Part shown: one piece after another, positions 46,701-56,026 of the stretch
Layout: each line of letters begins with the position of its first letter
Numbering within the stretch: the first letter of the stretch is position 1
Origin: Acidobacteriota bacterium
Lineage (GTDB): Bacteria; Acidobacteriota; Vicinamibacteria; Vicinamibacterales; JAKQTR01
NCBI GenBank assembly: GCA_026393675.1
Contig: JAPKZQ010000046.1
Location: 1 to 64,000, forward strand
Length of the DNA: 64,000 nt
Direction: 5' to 3'
The notes under the pieces: generated by a model
Told to the model about the DNA's origin: nothing
Databases searched by the model: none
Seen by the model: the letters and a program-made list of their open reading frames with translations, nothing else
Made by a program: the position numbers and the translations under genes

Positions 46701-47486
46701 ATGCCTATGTCACGTTGTCTCCGTATGGCCGGTCTCGCCCTGATCGGCCTCTGCCTCCTGTCCGCGTCGTTCGCCGCGGCACAAACCGCCAAGCCCGCGG
46801 CGCCGGCGGTCAAGCCCGCGGCACAGGCTGCGCAGCCTGCGCGACCCGCCGAAGCCAAGGCCGAAGTGCCGGCACTCGACGCCATGCACGAGACCATCAT
46901 GCCGATGTGGCATGACGCCTGGCCCAACAAGGACTACAAGGCGCTCTCCGGCATGCTGCCGGATATCGAGAAGCACATCGCCGCGATCAGCGAGGCTGAA
47001 CTGCCGGGCATTCTGCGTGAGAAAGCCCCGCAGTGGGCCGTTGGCCTCGCCGATCTGAAGAAGGCCGGCGCCGGCTACAAGGCCGCCGTCGCGAGCGGCA
47101 AGAACGAGGATCTGCTCAAGGCCGCCGAAGCGCTGCACACGCAGTACGAAAAGCTGGTGCGCATCATCAAACCGGTGCTGCCGGAACTCGATGATTTCCA
47201 CGGCACCCTCTACGTGCTCTATCACACCCAGACCAATCCGCTGGTCGTGGCGAAGGTGGCCGCATCGGTGGAGACGCTCAAGGTGAAGATGGCCGCCCTC
47301 GACAAGGCGACGCTGCCCGACCGTCTCAAGGCCAAAGCGGCCGAGTTCACGGCCCAGCGCGACCGTCTCGCGAAATCGCTCACCGCGCTCTCCAGCACGC
47401 TGGCGGGCGGAGACGAGGCGAAGATCAGGGAAGCCATCGAGTTGATGCACGTCGAGTACCAGAAGCTCGAGAAAGTCTTCGAGTAG
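46701..47486 (+). CDS. Secreted helical hypothetical protein with His-containing repeats
   Basis: A 261-aa protein. Signal peptide ~1-27 (MAGLALIGLCLLSASFAAAQ), then an Ala/Pro/Lys-rich linker (~28-55). Two related helical units follow, each beginning with an acidic-aromatic His motif (LDAMHETIMPMWHDAWPNKD and LDDFHGTLYVLYHTQTNPLV), and a third partial unit (ELMHVEYQKLEKVFE). The spaced His and Met could bind metal or haem in a four-helix arrangement, but there is no CxxCH. SD GGAGG 4 nt before ATG 46701. A good terminator follows. Function unknown. Confidence 0.7.
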   Translation: MPMSRCLRMAGLALIGLCLLSASFAAAQTAKPAAPAVKPAAQAAQPARPAEAKAEVPALDAMHETIMPMWHDAWPNKDYKALSGMLPDIEKHIAAISEAELPGILREKAPQWAVGLADLKKAGAGYKAAVASGKNEDLLKAAEALHTQYEKLVRIIKPVLPELDDFHGTLYVLYHTQTNPLVVAKVAASVETLKVKMAALDKATLPDRLKAKAAEFTAQRDRLAKSLTALSSTLAGGDEAKIREAIELMHVEYQKLEKVFE

Positions 47487-47513
47487 GGCGCCCGCGCCTC
47501 GCTCCTGATGTCA

Positions 47514-47552
47514 GCCCCGGTTCGCCTCAGGCGGGCCGGGGCGCTTTTGTTT
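47514..47552 (+). terminator. Rho-independent terminator
   Basis: Stem gccccgg/ccggggc (47514-47520, 47536-47542) with an inner stem cgcct/aggcg, followed by ttttgttt. It follows the helical secreted gene and precedes the Rrf2 promoter. Confidence 0.85.
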
Positions 47553-47561
47553 GGCGTCATT

Positions 47562-47599
47562 GTCTATTTATTGACTCTAGTCTAGTGAATAAGTAGACT
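47562..47599 (+). promoter_or_regulatory. Promoter and dyad operator of the Rrf2/sulfate operon
   Basis: -35 TTGACT (47571-47576), 17-bp spacer, -10 TAGACT (47594-47599). An 11-bp inverted repeat, gtctatttatt (47562-47572) and aataagtagac (47588-47598), matches at 10 of 11 and covers both boxes, so a bound dimer would block RNA polymerase. A second palindrome ctagtctag lies between. Transcription would start only about 4 nt before the ATG at 47610. Confidence 0.65.
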
Positions 47600-47609
47600 T
47601 CTCAGCGTC

Positions 47610-48074
47610 ATGCTGTCCCGTAAGTGCAAGTACGGCCTCAAAGCCGCCTTGCGCCTGGCCGCGGAACCGGCCGGCGCGTTCATGAACGTGACCCGCCTGG
47701 CCTTCGCCGAGCGCATCCCGAAGAAGTTCCTCGACCAGATCCTGCTCGAGCTCAAGCGGCGCGGCATCCTCCAGAGCCGGAAGGGCCAGGGTGGCGGATA
47801 CATGCTCGGCCGCCCCTCGAACACTATTTCGTTTGGCGAAATCGTCCGCACACTCGAAGGGCCGCTCGCGCCCATCGGCTGCGTCAGCGTGACGGCCTAT
47901 GCGCGCTGCCTGGAGTGCGAAGACGAGGCGCGGTGCGGCGTCCGGGCGGTGATGAAGCGGGTCCGCGATGCCACGGCCGACATCCTCGATCACACGATGC
48001 TGGCCGACGTCGTGGCAGACGCGAAGCCTCCCGCGCGACAGCGACGCCGTCGATCGGCGTCGAAATCGCGCTGA
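47610..48074 (+). CDS. Rrf2-family transcriptional regulator
   Basis: A 154-aa protein. N-terminal winged helix typical of Rrf2 ([60 protein letters not shown]). The effector region carries three Cys in [19 protein letters not shown] plus an earlier GC, suggesting an Fe-S cluster or thiol sensor as in IscR or NsrR; the exact ligation is not certain. A dyad over its own promoter suggests autoregulation, and it is followed after 23 bp by a sulfate transport operon, so a CymR-like role in sulfur control is plausible. No SD is visible; the mRNA is probably near leaderless. Confidence 0.88.
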   Translation: MLSRKCKYGLKAALRLAAEPAGAFMNVTRLAFAERIPKKFLDQILLELKRRGILQSRKGQGGGYMLGRPSNTISFGEIVRTLEGPLAPIGCVSVTAYARCLECEDEARCGVRAVMKRVRDATADILDHTMLADVVADAKPPARQRRRRSASKSR

Positions 48075-48097
48075 CGGACCTGCCCCAACGGGATACC

Positions 48098-49114
48098 TTG
48101 ATACGAACTCCTGCTCTGCGCGCCCGGCTCGTCGCCGCCCTCTCGGCGGTCTTGCTCTCCGCATCGGGGGCGGCGGCCCAGGTCACATTGCTCAACGTCT
48201 CGTACGATCCGACGCGCGAGTTCTACCAGGAAGTGAACACGGCCTTCGCCAGAGGCTGGCAGGCGAAAACCGGTACCCGGGTGACCATCGCCCAGTCGCA
48301 CGGCGGGTCGGGCAAGCAGGCCCGGGCTGTGATTGACGGCCTCGAGGCCGACGTCCTGACGCTTGCGCTCGCCTACGACATCAATGCCATCAGTCGCCAG
48401 GCCGGCCTGCTGCCGCCCACCTGGCAGACCCGGCTGCCAAACAACAGTTGCCCGTACACCTCCACGATCGTGTTCCTCGTGCGCGCCGGCAACCCGAAGC
48501 GCATCAAGGACTGGGACGACCTGGTCAAACCGGGCGTCTCCGTCATCACGCCCAACCCGAAGACGTCCGGCGCGGCCCGCTGGAGCTACCTGGCCGCATG
48601 GGCATTTGCGAGGAAGCGCTTCGGCGACGAGCTGCATGCGCGGGACTTTGTCGCGGCGCTCTTCAGGAATGTGCCGGTGCTCGACTCGGGCGCCCGCGGC
48701 TCGACCACGACTTTCGCCCTGCGCGGCATCGGCGACGTGCTGCTCTCGTGGGAGAACGAGGCGTTTCTCGCCCAGGAGAAGCTCGGGCGCACCCGCTTCG
48801 AGATCATCACCCCCTCGACGAGCATGCTGGCGGAACCGCCCGTCGCCATTGTCGACAAGGTCGTCGATCGACGCGGCACTCGCATCATTGCCCAGGCGTA
48901 CCTTGAGTTCCTGTATTCGCCGAAGGGCCAGGAAATCGCCGCCCGGCATTTCTACCGGCCGCGCGCGGCTGACGTGATGGCGAGGCTTGGCGCGCGGTTC
49001 CCGACACTCACGCTGGTCAGCATCGCGGACGCGATGTTCGGCGGCTGGGACGCGGCGCAGAAGAGGCATTTCGATGAAGGCGGCATCTTCGATCAGATCG
49101 TCGTTGCGCGGTAG
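48098..49114 (+). CDS. sbp: Sulfate ABC transporter periplasmic binding protein
   Basis: I start at TTG 48098 (338 aa), which places a signal peptide at once ([18 protein letters not shown]). Typical Sbp/CysP stretches: [56 protein letters not shown] and [20 protein letters not shown], the residues that dehydrate and hold sulfate or thiosulfate. It binds the anion and hands it to CysT/CysW. The frame is open into the rrf2 gene but no better start lies there. The next gene overlaps it by 41 bp. Confidence 0.93.
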   Translation: MIRTPALRARLVAALSAVLLSASGAAAQVTLLNVSYDPTREFYQEVNTAFARGWQAKTGTRVTIAQSHGGSGKQARAVIDGLEADVLTLALAYDINAISRQAGLLPPTWQTRLPNNSCPYTSTIVFLVRAGNPKRIKDWDDLVKPGVSVITPNPKTSGAARWSYLAAWAFARKRFGDELHARDFVAALFRNVPVLDSGARGSTTTFALRGIGDVLLSWENEAFLAQEKLGRTRFEIITPSTSMLAEPPVAIVDKVVDRRGTRIIAQAYLEFLYSPKGQEIAARHFYRPRAADVMARLGARFPTLTLVSIADAMFGGWDAAQKRHFDEGGIFDQIVVAR

Positions 49115-49925
49115 CCGCTCGGCGCTGCCCGGGCTCGGTCTCACGCTGGGCTACACGCTGCTGTACCTCGGCGTGGTGGTCCTGGTCCCGCTGGCCGCGC
49201 TCGTGCTGCGTGCGGCCGACCTCTCCTGGTCCCAGTACTGGGCGACGGTGACCACGCCGCGCGCGCTGGCCAGCTATCGACTCACGCTCGGCGCGTCGCT
49301 GACAGCGGCGGGGTTGAACGGCGTGTTCGGCCTGCTGGTCGCATGGGTGCTCGTGCGCTACCGGTTTCCGGGGCGCCGGCTGGTTGACGCCATCGTCGAT
49401 CTGCCATTCGCGCTCCCGACGGCGGTTGCTGGCATCGCTCTCACAGCGGTCTATGCGCCCAATGGCTGGATTGGCAGCTTTCTTCACTCGTGGGGCGTCC
49501 CCATCGCCTACACCCCTGCCGGCGTCGTCGTGGCCCTCACCTTCGTCGGTCTGCCGTTTGTCGTGCGCACCGTGCAGCCCGTGCTCGAAGACCTCGATCC
49601 CGAAGTTGAGGAAGCCGCCCGGTCCCTGGGCGCCACGCCGTTCCAGACGACGGCACGCATCATCATCCCGACGGTGTTGCCGGCCCTGGCAACGGGCACA
49701 GCGCTGGCGTTTGCGCGCGCGCTCGGCGAGTACGGTTCCATCGTCTTCATCTCAGGCAACCTGCCAATGCGGACCGAGATGACGACGGTGCTCATCATGG
49801 CCAGACTCGAGCAGTTCGACTACGCCGGCGCCACGGCGCTGGCGAGTGTCATGCTCGGCATGTCGTTCGCCCTGCTGCTCGGCATCAACCTGATGCAGTG
49901 GATGGTGCGGCGGAGGATGGCATGA
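49074..49925 (+). CDS. cysT: Sulfate ABC transporter permease
   Basis: A 283-aa protein from ATG 49074, overlapping the binding-protein gene. The N-terminus [20 protein letters not shown] is typical of CysT(U). About six TM segments and the EAA loop [20 protein letters not shown] near residue 180 are present. It forms the sulfate channel with CysW. The gene ends ATGGCATGA at 49917-49925; this junction is duplicated 107 bp downstream, where the copy starts cysW. Confidence 0.95.
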   Translation: MKAASSIRSSLRGSRSALPGLGLTLGYTLLYLGVVVLVPLAALVLRAADLSWSQYWATVTTPRALASYRLTLGASLTAAGLNGVFGLLVAWVLVRYRFPGRRLVDAIVDLPFALPTAVAGIALTAVYAPNGWIGSFLHSWGVPIAYTPAGVVVALTFVGLPFVVRTVQPVLEDLDPEVEEAARSLGATPFQTTARIIIPTVLPALATGTALAFARALGEYGSIVFISGNLPMRTEMTTVLIMARLEQFDYAGATALASVMLGMSFALLLGINLMQWMVRRRMA

Positions 49926-50032
49926 ACGCCAGAGACCTGCGTCCCGGATCGGGCAACCACGGGGGGTTGCCCCTACGGCGGACTCGGGAGAGTGGGCTCG
50001 GCAGCGCGCTGGCGCGGCGGAGGACGGCATGA
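49907..50032. repeat. 107-bp insertion between cysT and cysW with 19-bp flanking duplication
   Basis: Direct repeats 49907-49925 and 50014-50032 match at 18 of 19 (gcggcggaggaYggcatga). Between them lies one hairpin of the Z family (gggcaacc/ggttgccc, 49951-49972) followed by ccctacg. Its 27 nt from 49951 to 49977 equal the reverse complement of 37800-37826. Confidence 0.75.
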
Positions 50033-50892
50033 CGCGGGGCGGCGGCGGAAAGGCAGTCCAGTGGCTGCTGATCGCGGTGGCGCTCGCCTTCCTCGCGGCG
50101 TTTCTCGTGGTGCCGCTCGTGTCCGTGCTGACGCAGGCGTTCGAGCAGGGGTGGCGCGTCTACTGGGCCTCTATCACCGAACCTGACGCACAGAGCGCCA
50201 TCCGCCTGACTCTTCTCATCGCGCTGATCGTCGTGCCGCTCAACACCGTGTTCGGCGTCGCCGCCGCGTGGGCCATCGCGAAGTTCACCTTTCCAGGCCG
50301 CACGATCCTGATCACGTTGATCGATCTGCCGTTCGCGGTCTCCCCCGTGATCTCCGGCCTCGTCTTCGTGCTGCTGTTCGGGGCGAAGGGCGTCTTCGGG
50401 CCATGGCTGTCGGCGCACGGGGTCAGAATCATCTTCGCGTTTCCCGGGCTGGTCCTGGCGACGTTGTTCGTCACGGTCCCCTTCGTCGCGCGGGAACTCA
50501 TCCCGTTGATGCAGGAGCAAGGCACGGAGGTGGAGGAAGCGGCCATCGCGCTCGGCGCATCCGGGTGGCAGACGTTCTGGCGCGTCACGCTTCCGAACAT
50601 CAAGTGGGGCCTGCTGTATGGCGTCATCCTCCTGAACGCCCGGGCCATCGGCGAATTCGGTGCCGTGTCGGTGGTGTCCGGCCACATTCGCGGCGAGACC
50701 AACACGCTGCCGCTGCACGTCGAGATCCTGTTCAACGAGTACAACTTCACCGCAGCGTTTGCCGTCGCGTCGCTGCTGACGCTGATGGCGATCGTCGCCT
50801 TGGCCGCCAAGTCGGTGGTCGCGTGGCGGACCGACCGAACACTGGTCCCCTCAGCCGCACCGCAGGCCGGTCTCACGGACCTTCAGTCATGA
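50029..50892 (+). CDS. cysW: Sulfate ABC transporter permease
   Basis: A 287-aa protein with about six TM segments (first ~12-32, [20 protein letters not shown]). The EAA loop is [20 protein letters not shown] (~180-200), and [20 protein letters not shown] is highly typical of CysW. It pairs with CysT. Start ATG 50029 uses a SD (ggagga) that lies in the second copy of the duplicated junction. Its stop overlaps the cysA start (ATGA). Confidence 0.95.
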   Translation: MTRGGGGKAVQWLLIAVALAFLAAFLVVPLVSVLTQAFEQGWRVYWASITEPDAQSAIRLTLLIALIVVPLNTVFGVAAAWAIAKFTFPGRTILITLIDLPFAVSPVISGLVFVLLFGAKGVFGPWLSAHGVRIIFAFPGLVLATLFVTVPFVARELIPLMQEQGTEVEEAAIALGASGWQTFWRVTLPNIKWGLLYGVILLNARAIGEFGAVSVVSGHIRGETNTLPLHVEILFNEYNFTAAFAVASLLTLMAIVALAAKSVVAWRTDRTLVPSAAPQAGLTDLQS

Positions 50893-51944
50893 GCATCGAA
50901 GTCGCGCATCTCACCAAGCACTTCGGCACGTTTGCCGCCATCGAGGACGTGTCGCTGCGTGTCGAAACGGGCGAACTGGTCGGGTTGCTCGGGCCATCCG
51001 GCTCAGGCAAGACCACGCTGCTGCGCGTCATCGGCGGCCTCGACCTGCCCGATTCCGGGTCGGTGGCCATTGACGATGTGGACGTGACCGGCCAGGGCGC
51101 ACGCCAGCGCAAGGTCGGGTTCGTCTTCCAGCACTACGCGCTGTTCCGCCACCTCACCGTCTTCGAAAACGTCGCGTTCGGTCTCCGTGTCCGCCCGAAG
51201 GACGGCCGGCCGCCGGAATCGGAGATTCGCAGCCGCGTACAGCAGTTGCTCGACCTGGTTCAACTGGGCTTTCTCGCCGACCGCTACCCCGCGCAACTCT
51301 CGGGAGGGCAGCGTCAGCGCGTCGCCCTGGCCCGCGCGCTGGCGGTCGAACCGCGGCTGTTGCTCCTCGACGAGCCGTTCGGCGCCCTCGACGCGAAAGT
51401 GCGGAAGGAGCTGCGGCGGTGGCTGAGGCGGCTCCATGCCGAACTGCGCGTCACCACGGTCTTCGTGACGCACGATCAGGAGGAGGCGCTTGAGCTGTCG
51501 GACCGCGTCGTTATCATGAACCAGGGGCGCGTCGAGCAGGTCGGCACCCCTGAACACGTGTATCACTCACCCGCGAGCCTGTTCGTCTACCAGTTCCTCG
51601 GCGAGGTAAACCTGTTTGTCGGGCGCGTCGCCGGTGACAAGGCCTACCTGGGCGGGCTGGAAGTCGACCTGCCGAACAAGGCCGGTGCACCCGCCGATGT
51701 GGCTCGCCTCTTCATCCGGCCACATCTGCTCCAGGTGCACGCCGAGCCCACGAGCGGTACGTTCAAAGCCACCGTCGTCCACGTCAACAAGGCTGGGCCC
51801 TCGGTCAAGATCGAGCTGCGGGCCGAATGGGGCGACCCGGTGTTTGTCGAGATGTCTCCGGAACGTTGCGACCAGTTGAAGCTGGCGCGTGACGCGGTCG
51901 TGTTCATCAGCCCCCAGTCTCACGATCTGTTCGTCAGGGAGTGA
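50889..51944 (+). CDS. cysA: Sulfate/thiosulfate import ATPase
   Basis: A 351-aa protein from ATG 50889, overlapping the cysW stop by 4 bp. Walker [10 protein letters not shown] (~36-44), Q-loop [12 protein letters not shown], signature [14 protein letters not shown], Walker [13 protein letters not shown] and H-loop [11 protein letters not shown] are intact. The C-terminal ~110 residues are a TOBE-like regulatory domain ([14 protein letters not shown]...). Energises the CysTW channel. Last gene of the sulfate operon. Confidence 0.95.
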   Translation: MSIEVAHLTKHFGTFAAIEDVSLRVETGELVGLLGPSGSGKTTLLRVIGGLDLPDSGSVAIDDVDVTGQGARQRKVGFVFQHYALFRHLTVFENVAFGLRVRPKDGRPPESEIRSRVQQLLDLVQLGFLADRYPAQLSGGQRQRVALARALAVEPRLLLLDEPFGALDAKVRKELRRWLRRLHAELRVTTVFVTHDQEEALELSDRVVIMNQGRVEQVGTPEHVYHSPASLFVYQFLGEVNLFVGRVAGDKAYLGGLEVDLPNKAGAPADVARLFIRPHLLQVHAEPTSGTFKATVVHVNKAGPSVKIELRAEWGDPVFVEMSPERCDQLKLARDAVVFISPQSHDLFVRE

Positions 51945-52240
51945 CGGAGCTAAACCAGGCGTTGTGAATCCGTCCGGCAAACCTCGCGAGCGTCGGTCGG
52001 CCGACACCAATTCCAGAACCGCGCACCGGCGAGAAATTGCGCGACAACTGGTGAGGTCTGAGCATTTAGGCCGTCGGCCGGGTGACGCCGGCCTTCACAG
52101 GCCGTCACACCATGACCCGGGATTGCACGCGCCAGCCCTGGTACGTGCTTTGCTCCAGGCATCCTCAGTCCGGCATTCAAGCAACTCGACATCTGGCCGA
52201 TTACGTGATCACCGGGCACAGTGGGCTCATGGAGGGTCGC
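51945..52240. other. Gene-free region between cysA and a small gene
   Basis: 296 bp. Contains short GC palindromes (around 52074-52105) but no T-tract terminator, promoter or gene that I can support. Confidence 0.4.
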
Positions 52241-52468
52241 ATGGACGCCAGATCAAACGATGTCGCGCACATTCCGGGATTGGCGGCTCGAACGCTCGCC
52301 TGCGCCGTGATCAAGCAGGCGCTTGTGGATGCGCTCGACCCGACGACACCCCAGGAAATCCGGGCGGACGCCCAGGCGTTTCTGTCCGGTGATGAGTGGT
52401 ATCGGATGTGGTGCAACGCGGGCGGCTATTCGCCAAGCCCGCTGCTCCACCGCCAACAGGCTGCATAA
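52241..52468 (+). CDS. Small hypothetical protein
   Basis: A 75-aa protein from ATG 52241, chosen because GGAGGG stands 4 nt upstream; an earlier in-frame Met is also possible. The core VIKQALVDALDPTTPQEIRA followed by DAQAFLSGDEWYRMWCNAGG looks like a genuine small helical domain. I have seen similar 'A..FL....(F/W)..WC..AG.(D/S)P' tails in short phage- or chromosome-encoded proteins of unknown role. It stands alone, with about 300 bp of gene-free DNA after cysA before it and a strong hairpin behind it. Confidence 0.55.
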   Translation: MDARSNDVAHIPGLAARTLACAVIKQALVDALDPTTPQEIRADAQAFLSGDEWYRMWCNAGGYSPSPLLHRQQAA

Positions 52469-52488
52469 AGGCCCCCTCCTGCCAGATC

Positions 52489-52518
52489 GGGCGCCGGCGA
52501 TGGAATAACCCGGCGCCC
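52489..52518 (+). terminator. Hairpin after the 75-aa gene
   Basis: Perfect 9-bp stem gggcgccgg/ccggcgccc (52489-52497, 52510-52518) with a 12-nt loop. No T-run follows, so it may pause or protect RNA and not terminate by itself. It separates the small gene from the oxidoreductase operon. Confidence 0.45.
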
Positions 52519-52558
52519 GCTCGCCTATCAGTTTGAGATTCCGATACACTTCCGGCCC

Positions 52559-54571
52559 ATGGCCACGCCGCGGACGATCCGCACGGTGTGCCCGCGCAAC
52601 TGCTACTGCACGTGCGGGATGCTCGTCACCCTCGACGAGCGTGACCGGATCGTGCGGATTGAGGGCGATCCGGCCAACCCGGCCACCGGCGGTCATGTAT
52701 GCCTCAAGGGGCTAAGCTACGCCCGGCGTGTGAATTTCCGCGATCGACTGCTCACACCGATGCGCCGGCGCCCGAGTGGTGAGGGTTTCGAACCGGTCGC
52801 GTGGGACGATGCCCTCGGCGAGATCACCGAGCGATTGACGCGCATCCGTACGACCCACGGACCGTCGAGCGTCTTGTACTACGAAGGCTCCGGATCCCAT
52901 GGCGCGCTCAGTAGGCTCTCGATGGCCTTCTGGCGGCAGTTTGGCGGGTGCACCACGACGTACGGAGACCTGTGCTGGCCAGCCGGCCTCGAAGCCACGC
53001 GGTTGACCTACGGCGCCAACATCCACAATCACCCGCGCCTTACACGCGACAGCCGTTTCATTCTGATCTGGGGCCACAACCCGGCCGAAACCAATATCCA
53101 CCAGTGGCGGCTGATTCTGGACGCGCAGGAGCGCGGCGCCATCGTAGCCGTCGTTGATCCGCGCAGCACCGATACGACCGACGCCGCCGACATCCACCTG
53201 CAGCCGCGCCCGGGAACCGACGCGGCGCTGGCGCTGGGGCTCGCCCGCATCATCGTGGATGCCGGCCTGCACGATGCGGCGTTTCTCGGCGCGCATGCCG
53301 CAGGCTTTGAGCAGTACCGCGCGCGCCTCGCCGACTATCCCACGGAGAGGGTCGCTGACATCACGGGGCTCGACCCGGCAGCGATTCGCGATCTCGCGCT
53401 GGCCTATGCGCGGACCCGTCCAGCGTTGCTCATCGCCGGCTTCGGATTGCAGCGTCACCATCGCGCCGGCCAGACGATGAGAGCCGTCGCGTTGTTGCCG
53501 GCCGTCACTGGCAATGTGGGGGTGGCGGGCGGTGGCTGGCAATACGCCAACCTGGCAAGCCATTGTCTGCGCGAATTGCCGCTGCCGCCCGAGCCCGCCG
53601 GGATGCGAGCCATCCCGGTGTCGCAGCTGGCCCGCCATCTGGAAACGCAGACTGCTCCCCCCATCCGGGCCGCGTGGATTGAACGCGGCAATCCGGGCAG
53701 GCAAAACCCGGCCGCCCCGCGGGTACGGGCTGCCCTCTCGTCGCTCGACCTGGTGGTCGTGGTCGATCAGTTCATGACGCCGACGGCCGCGTGCGCCGAC
53801 TTTGTGCTGCCGGCCAAATCACTGTTCGAAGAGGAGGATCTCGTCACCGCGTATTGGCATCCGTATCTGCAGTGGCGCGCGAAAATTCTCGAGCCTCCCG
53901 GCCAGGTGAAGCCCGAGACCGAGATCTGGCGACTGATGTGCGAGCGATTCGGGTACGACACGTCGTGGTTCCCAGTGGACAAGCTCGCCTACCTGCGCGA
54001 GTTGCTCCCGGCAGGCCACGAGTCAGCGCTCGAGGCCCTGATGGACCGGCCTCTGGATCTGTCGGAACATGGTGACGTCGCGTTCGCCGATTGGCACTTT
54101 CCGACGCCATCGGGGAAGATACAGTTTGCCTCCGAGGAGGCCGGGGACTTGTGGGGCGTCGGGGCCGTGCCGGAGTATGCACATCTTGACGAGGGCCATG
54201 CCTCGGCGCTGGCGGACCGTCTCCCGCTGCAGCTCCTCTCGTGCAAGACGCGCGATCGGATCCACTCGCAGTTCGGCAATCTCGACTGGGTGCGCGAAGT
54301 CGAGCGGCCGCACGTGCTCGACATCAATCCGCACGATGCGTCAGTACGTGGCATCACCGACGGCGCCCGTGTTGCCGTGTGGAACGATCGCGGCCGGATC
54401 GAGCTCGCGGCGCGCGTGACGCCGGGCATCAGGCCTGGCGTCGTGCACATCCTTGAAGGCTGGTGCCACGAGGGCGATCCCGATGTGAACGCGCTCACCG
54501 GCGAAGGCATCACCGACATGAACCACGGCGCGACCTTCTACGAGTGCCTGGTCGACGTGGTGCACGTATGA
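52559..54571 (+). CDS. Molybdopterin/tungstopterin oxidoreductase catalytic subunit (DMSO reductase family)
   Basis: A 670-aa protein. N-terminal [4Fe-4S] site TVCPRNCYCTCGM with Cys11, Cys15 and Cys19, and the fourth Cys in GGHVCLKGLSYA. The bis-PGD domains follow (ILIWGHNPAETNIHQWR; IWRLMCERFGYDTSW; C-terminal NPHDASVRGITDGARVAVWN). The likely metal ligand is the Cys in TTYGDLCWPAGLEATRL, so it is of the Cys-ligand branch and not the Ser (DmsA) branch. There is no twin-arginine signal, so the enzyme probably faces the cytoplasm. It is followed with ATGA overlaps by a ferredoxin and a membrane subunit, and then by tungstate uptake genes. The substrate is not deducible. Confidence 0.88.
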   Translation: MATPRTIRTVCPRNCYCTCGMLVTLDERDRIVRIEGDPANPATGGHVCLKGLSYARRVNFRDRLLTPMRRRPSGEGFEPVAWDDALGEITERLTRIRTTHGPSSVLYYEGSGSHGALSRLSMAFWRQFGGCTTTYGDLCWPAGLEATRLTYGANIHNHPRLTRDSRFILIWGHNPAETNIHQWRLILDAQERGAIVAVVDPRSTDTTDAADIHLQPRPGTDAALALGLARIIVDAGLHDAAFLGAHAAGFEQYRARLADYPTERVADITGLDPAAIRDLALAYARTRPALLIAGFGLQRHHRAGQTMRAVALLPAVTGNVGVAGGGWQYANLASHCLRELPLPPEPAGMRAIPVSQLARHLETQTAPPIRAAWIERGNPGRQNPAAPRVRAALSSLDLVVVVDQFMTPTAACADFVLPAKSLFEEEDLVTAYWHPYLQWRAKILEPPGQVKPETEIWRLMCERFGYDTSWFPVDKLAYLRELLPAGHESALEALMDRPLDLSEHGDVAFADWHFPTPSGKIQFASEEAGDLWGVGAVPEYAHLDEGHASALADRLPLQLLSCKTRDRIHSQFGNLDWVREVERPHVLDINPHDASVRGITDGARVAVWNDRGRIELAARVTPGIRPGVVHILEGWCHEGDPDVNALTGEGITDMNHGATFYECLVDVVHV

Positions 54572-55152
54572 GCGGCGCGGGATTCCTCGTCGACCTGCAT
54601 CGGTGCGTCGGATGCGGCTCGTGCGTGCTCGCGTGCCGAATCGAGAACGGTCGAACCGACGAGCTGTCATGGCGGCGCGTGCTGCCGCTCAATCTGCGGC
54701 GGCACCCGGGAGGACCCACGTATTTCCTGTCGGTCGCGTGTCACCACTGCGATGAGCCCGCGTGCCTGCGAGGTTGCCCGTCCCGCGCGTACGAGAAACG
54801 GGCGGATGGCGTGGTGCTGCATCACGACGATCGCTGCCTGGGCTGCCGCTACTGCGAGATGACCTGCCCGTTCGGCACGCCGACATACGACGAGGAGCGG
54901 GGCGTCGTCTCGAAGTGTCACCTGTGCGTGCAGCGGCTCGACCAGGGACTAGCGCCGGCGTGCGTCGCCGCGTGTCCGACCGAGGCGTTGCGGTACCAGG
55001 GGCCGGGAGCCGCGGCGAGCGCTGATGCGCGGGCGGGCGTGCCGGGATTCATAGATCCGGCCGGCTGCAGGCCGAACATCAGGTTTACACCGCCGAGAGG
55101 TGCGCGACGCGTGGTGTTGTTCGCGGCGCTTGAGGAGGTGATGCGGCGATGA
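54568..55152 (+). CDS. Four-cluster ferredoxin subunit (DmsB/NrfC-like)
   Basis: A 194-aa protein from ATG 54568, overlapping the catalytic-subunit stop. Sixteen Cys lie in four groups: CVGCGSCVLAC, CHHCDEPACLRGCP, CLGCRYCEMTCP and CHLCVQRLDQGLAPACVAAC, as expected for four [4Fe-4S] clusters that pass electrons between the membrane subunit and the Mo/W site. The C-terminus is longer than the cluster core (~150-194). ATGA overlap with the next gene. Confidence 0.92.
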   Translation: MSGAGFLVDLHRCVGCGSCVLACRIENGRTDELSWRRVLPLNLRRHPGGPTYFLSVACHHCDEPACLRGCPSRAYEKRADGVVLHHDDRCLGCRYCEMTCPFGTPTYDEERGVVSKCHLCVQRLDQGLAPACVAACPTEALRYQGPGAAASADARAGVPGFIDPAGCRPNIRFTPPRGARRVVLFAALEEVMRR

Positions 55153-55970
55153 CCCAATCGTCTGGACACATGCCGCTCGTGTGGTTCACCAGCCTGGCCA
55201 TCGGCGGGGCCGGCCTCATCGCCGCCGCCGCGTGGCGCCTACCTGCGGATCTCGCGTCGCAGGCGACTGCGCTGGCGGTGGGCGCGGTCGCGCTGGGCGC
55301 CGGTATTCTGGTCTCGATGCTCCATCTCGGCCGGAAGTCGCGCGCCCTGCTGGCCGCGCGCGGCGCGGGCCGCAGTGCCCTCAGTCACGAAGTCCTTCTG
55401 GCGGGGGCGACCCTCGCGTCGGCCCTGGCGCTTCTGGCGATGTACTGGCAGGCCTCTCCCTATGTGTGGGCCAAGTTCGCGGCGGCCACAACCGCGAGCC
55501 TGTTTCTCCTTTCGATCGGACGTGTGTATCGACTGGGGGGACAGCGGACGTGGCGCGGCCCGACCGTTCTGGTGCCCCTGACAACCGGGCTCGTGTGCGG
55601 CGAAATGTTCCTGCAGGTGATTGGCAACGCGTCGATCAGAGAGATCAGCGTGGCGTTCTGGATCATCCCCATCGACGCCATGGTGTTTGCCTCTCGGTGG
55701 TGGACTTTGGCCCGCACTGCTTCGGCGGGCACGCCGCGACGTGTTGACGCCAACCGACTGCACAATCTCTCAGCCGCGCGCCTGCTCATCTTCGACGTCA
55801 TCCCGCTCGTGCTCCTCGACATGAACGCGGCCGGTCTTGCCATGATCGCGGTTGTGATGGGACTGGCGCTCGATCGATGGCTCTTCTATGCGCTCGCGGA
55901 CCAGCATACGACGGAGGCCGAGCTCGCCCGCGTCGAGGCGATTATCGAACGCGAATCTCGAATCGGATAA
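55149..55970 (+). CDS. Membrane anchor subunit (DmsC-like quinone-reactive)
   Basis: A 273-aa protein with about eight TM segments (e.g. LVWFTSLAIGGAGLIAAAAW; VGAVALGAGILVSMLHLGRK; LLAGATLASALALLAMYWQA). DmsC-type features: the HLG motif after TM2 and the LSHEVLLAG-like segment. It should anchor the catalytic pair and exchange electrons with quinones. Translationally coupled to the ferredoxin gene. Confidence 0.88.
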   Translation: MTQSSGHMPLVWFTSLAIGGAGLIAAAAWRLPADLASQATALAVGAVALGAGILVSMLHLGRKSRALLAARGAGRSALSHEVLLAGATLASALALLAMYWQASPYVWAKFAAATTASLFLLSIGRVYRLGGQRTWRGPTVLVPLTTGLVCGEMFLQVIGNASIREISVAFWIIPIDAMVFASRWWTLARTASAGTPRRVDANRLHNLSAARLLIFDVIPLVLLDMNAAGLAMIAVVMGLALDRWLFYALADQHTTEAELARVEAIIERESRIG

Positions 55971-56026
55971 AATCGTCGTGGTCGCTGCAGCGGCTCTGTC
56001 ACACCCATCCAGAGGACTGATTCCCC

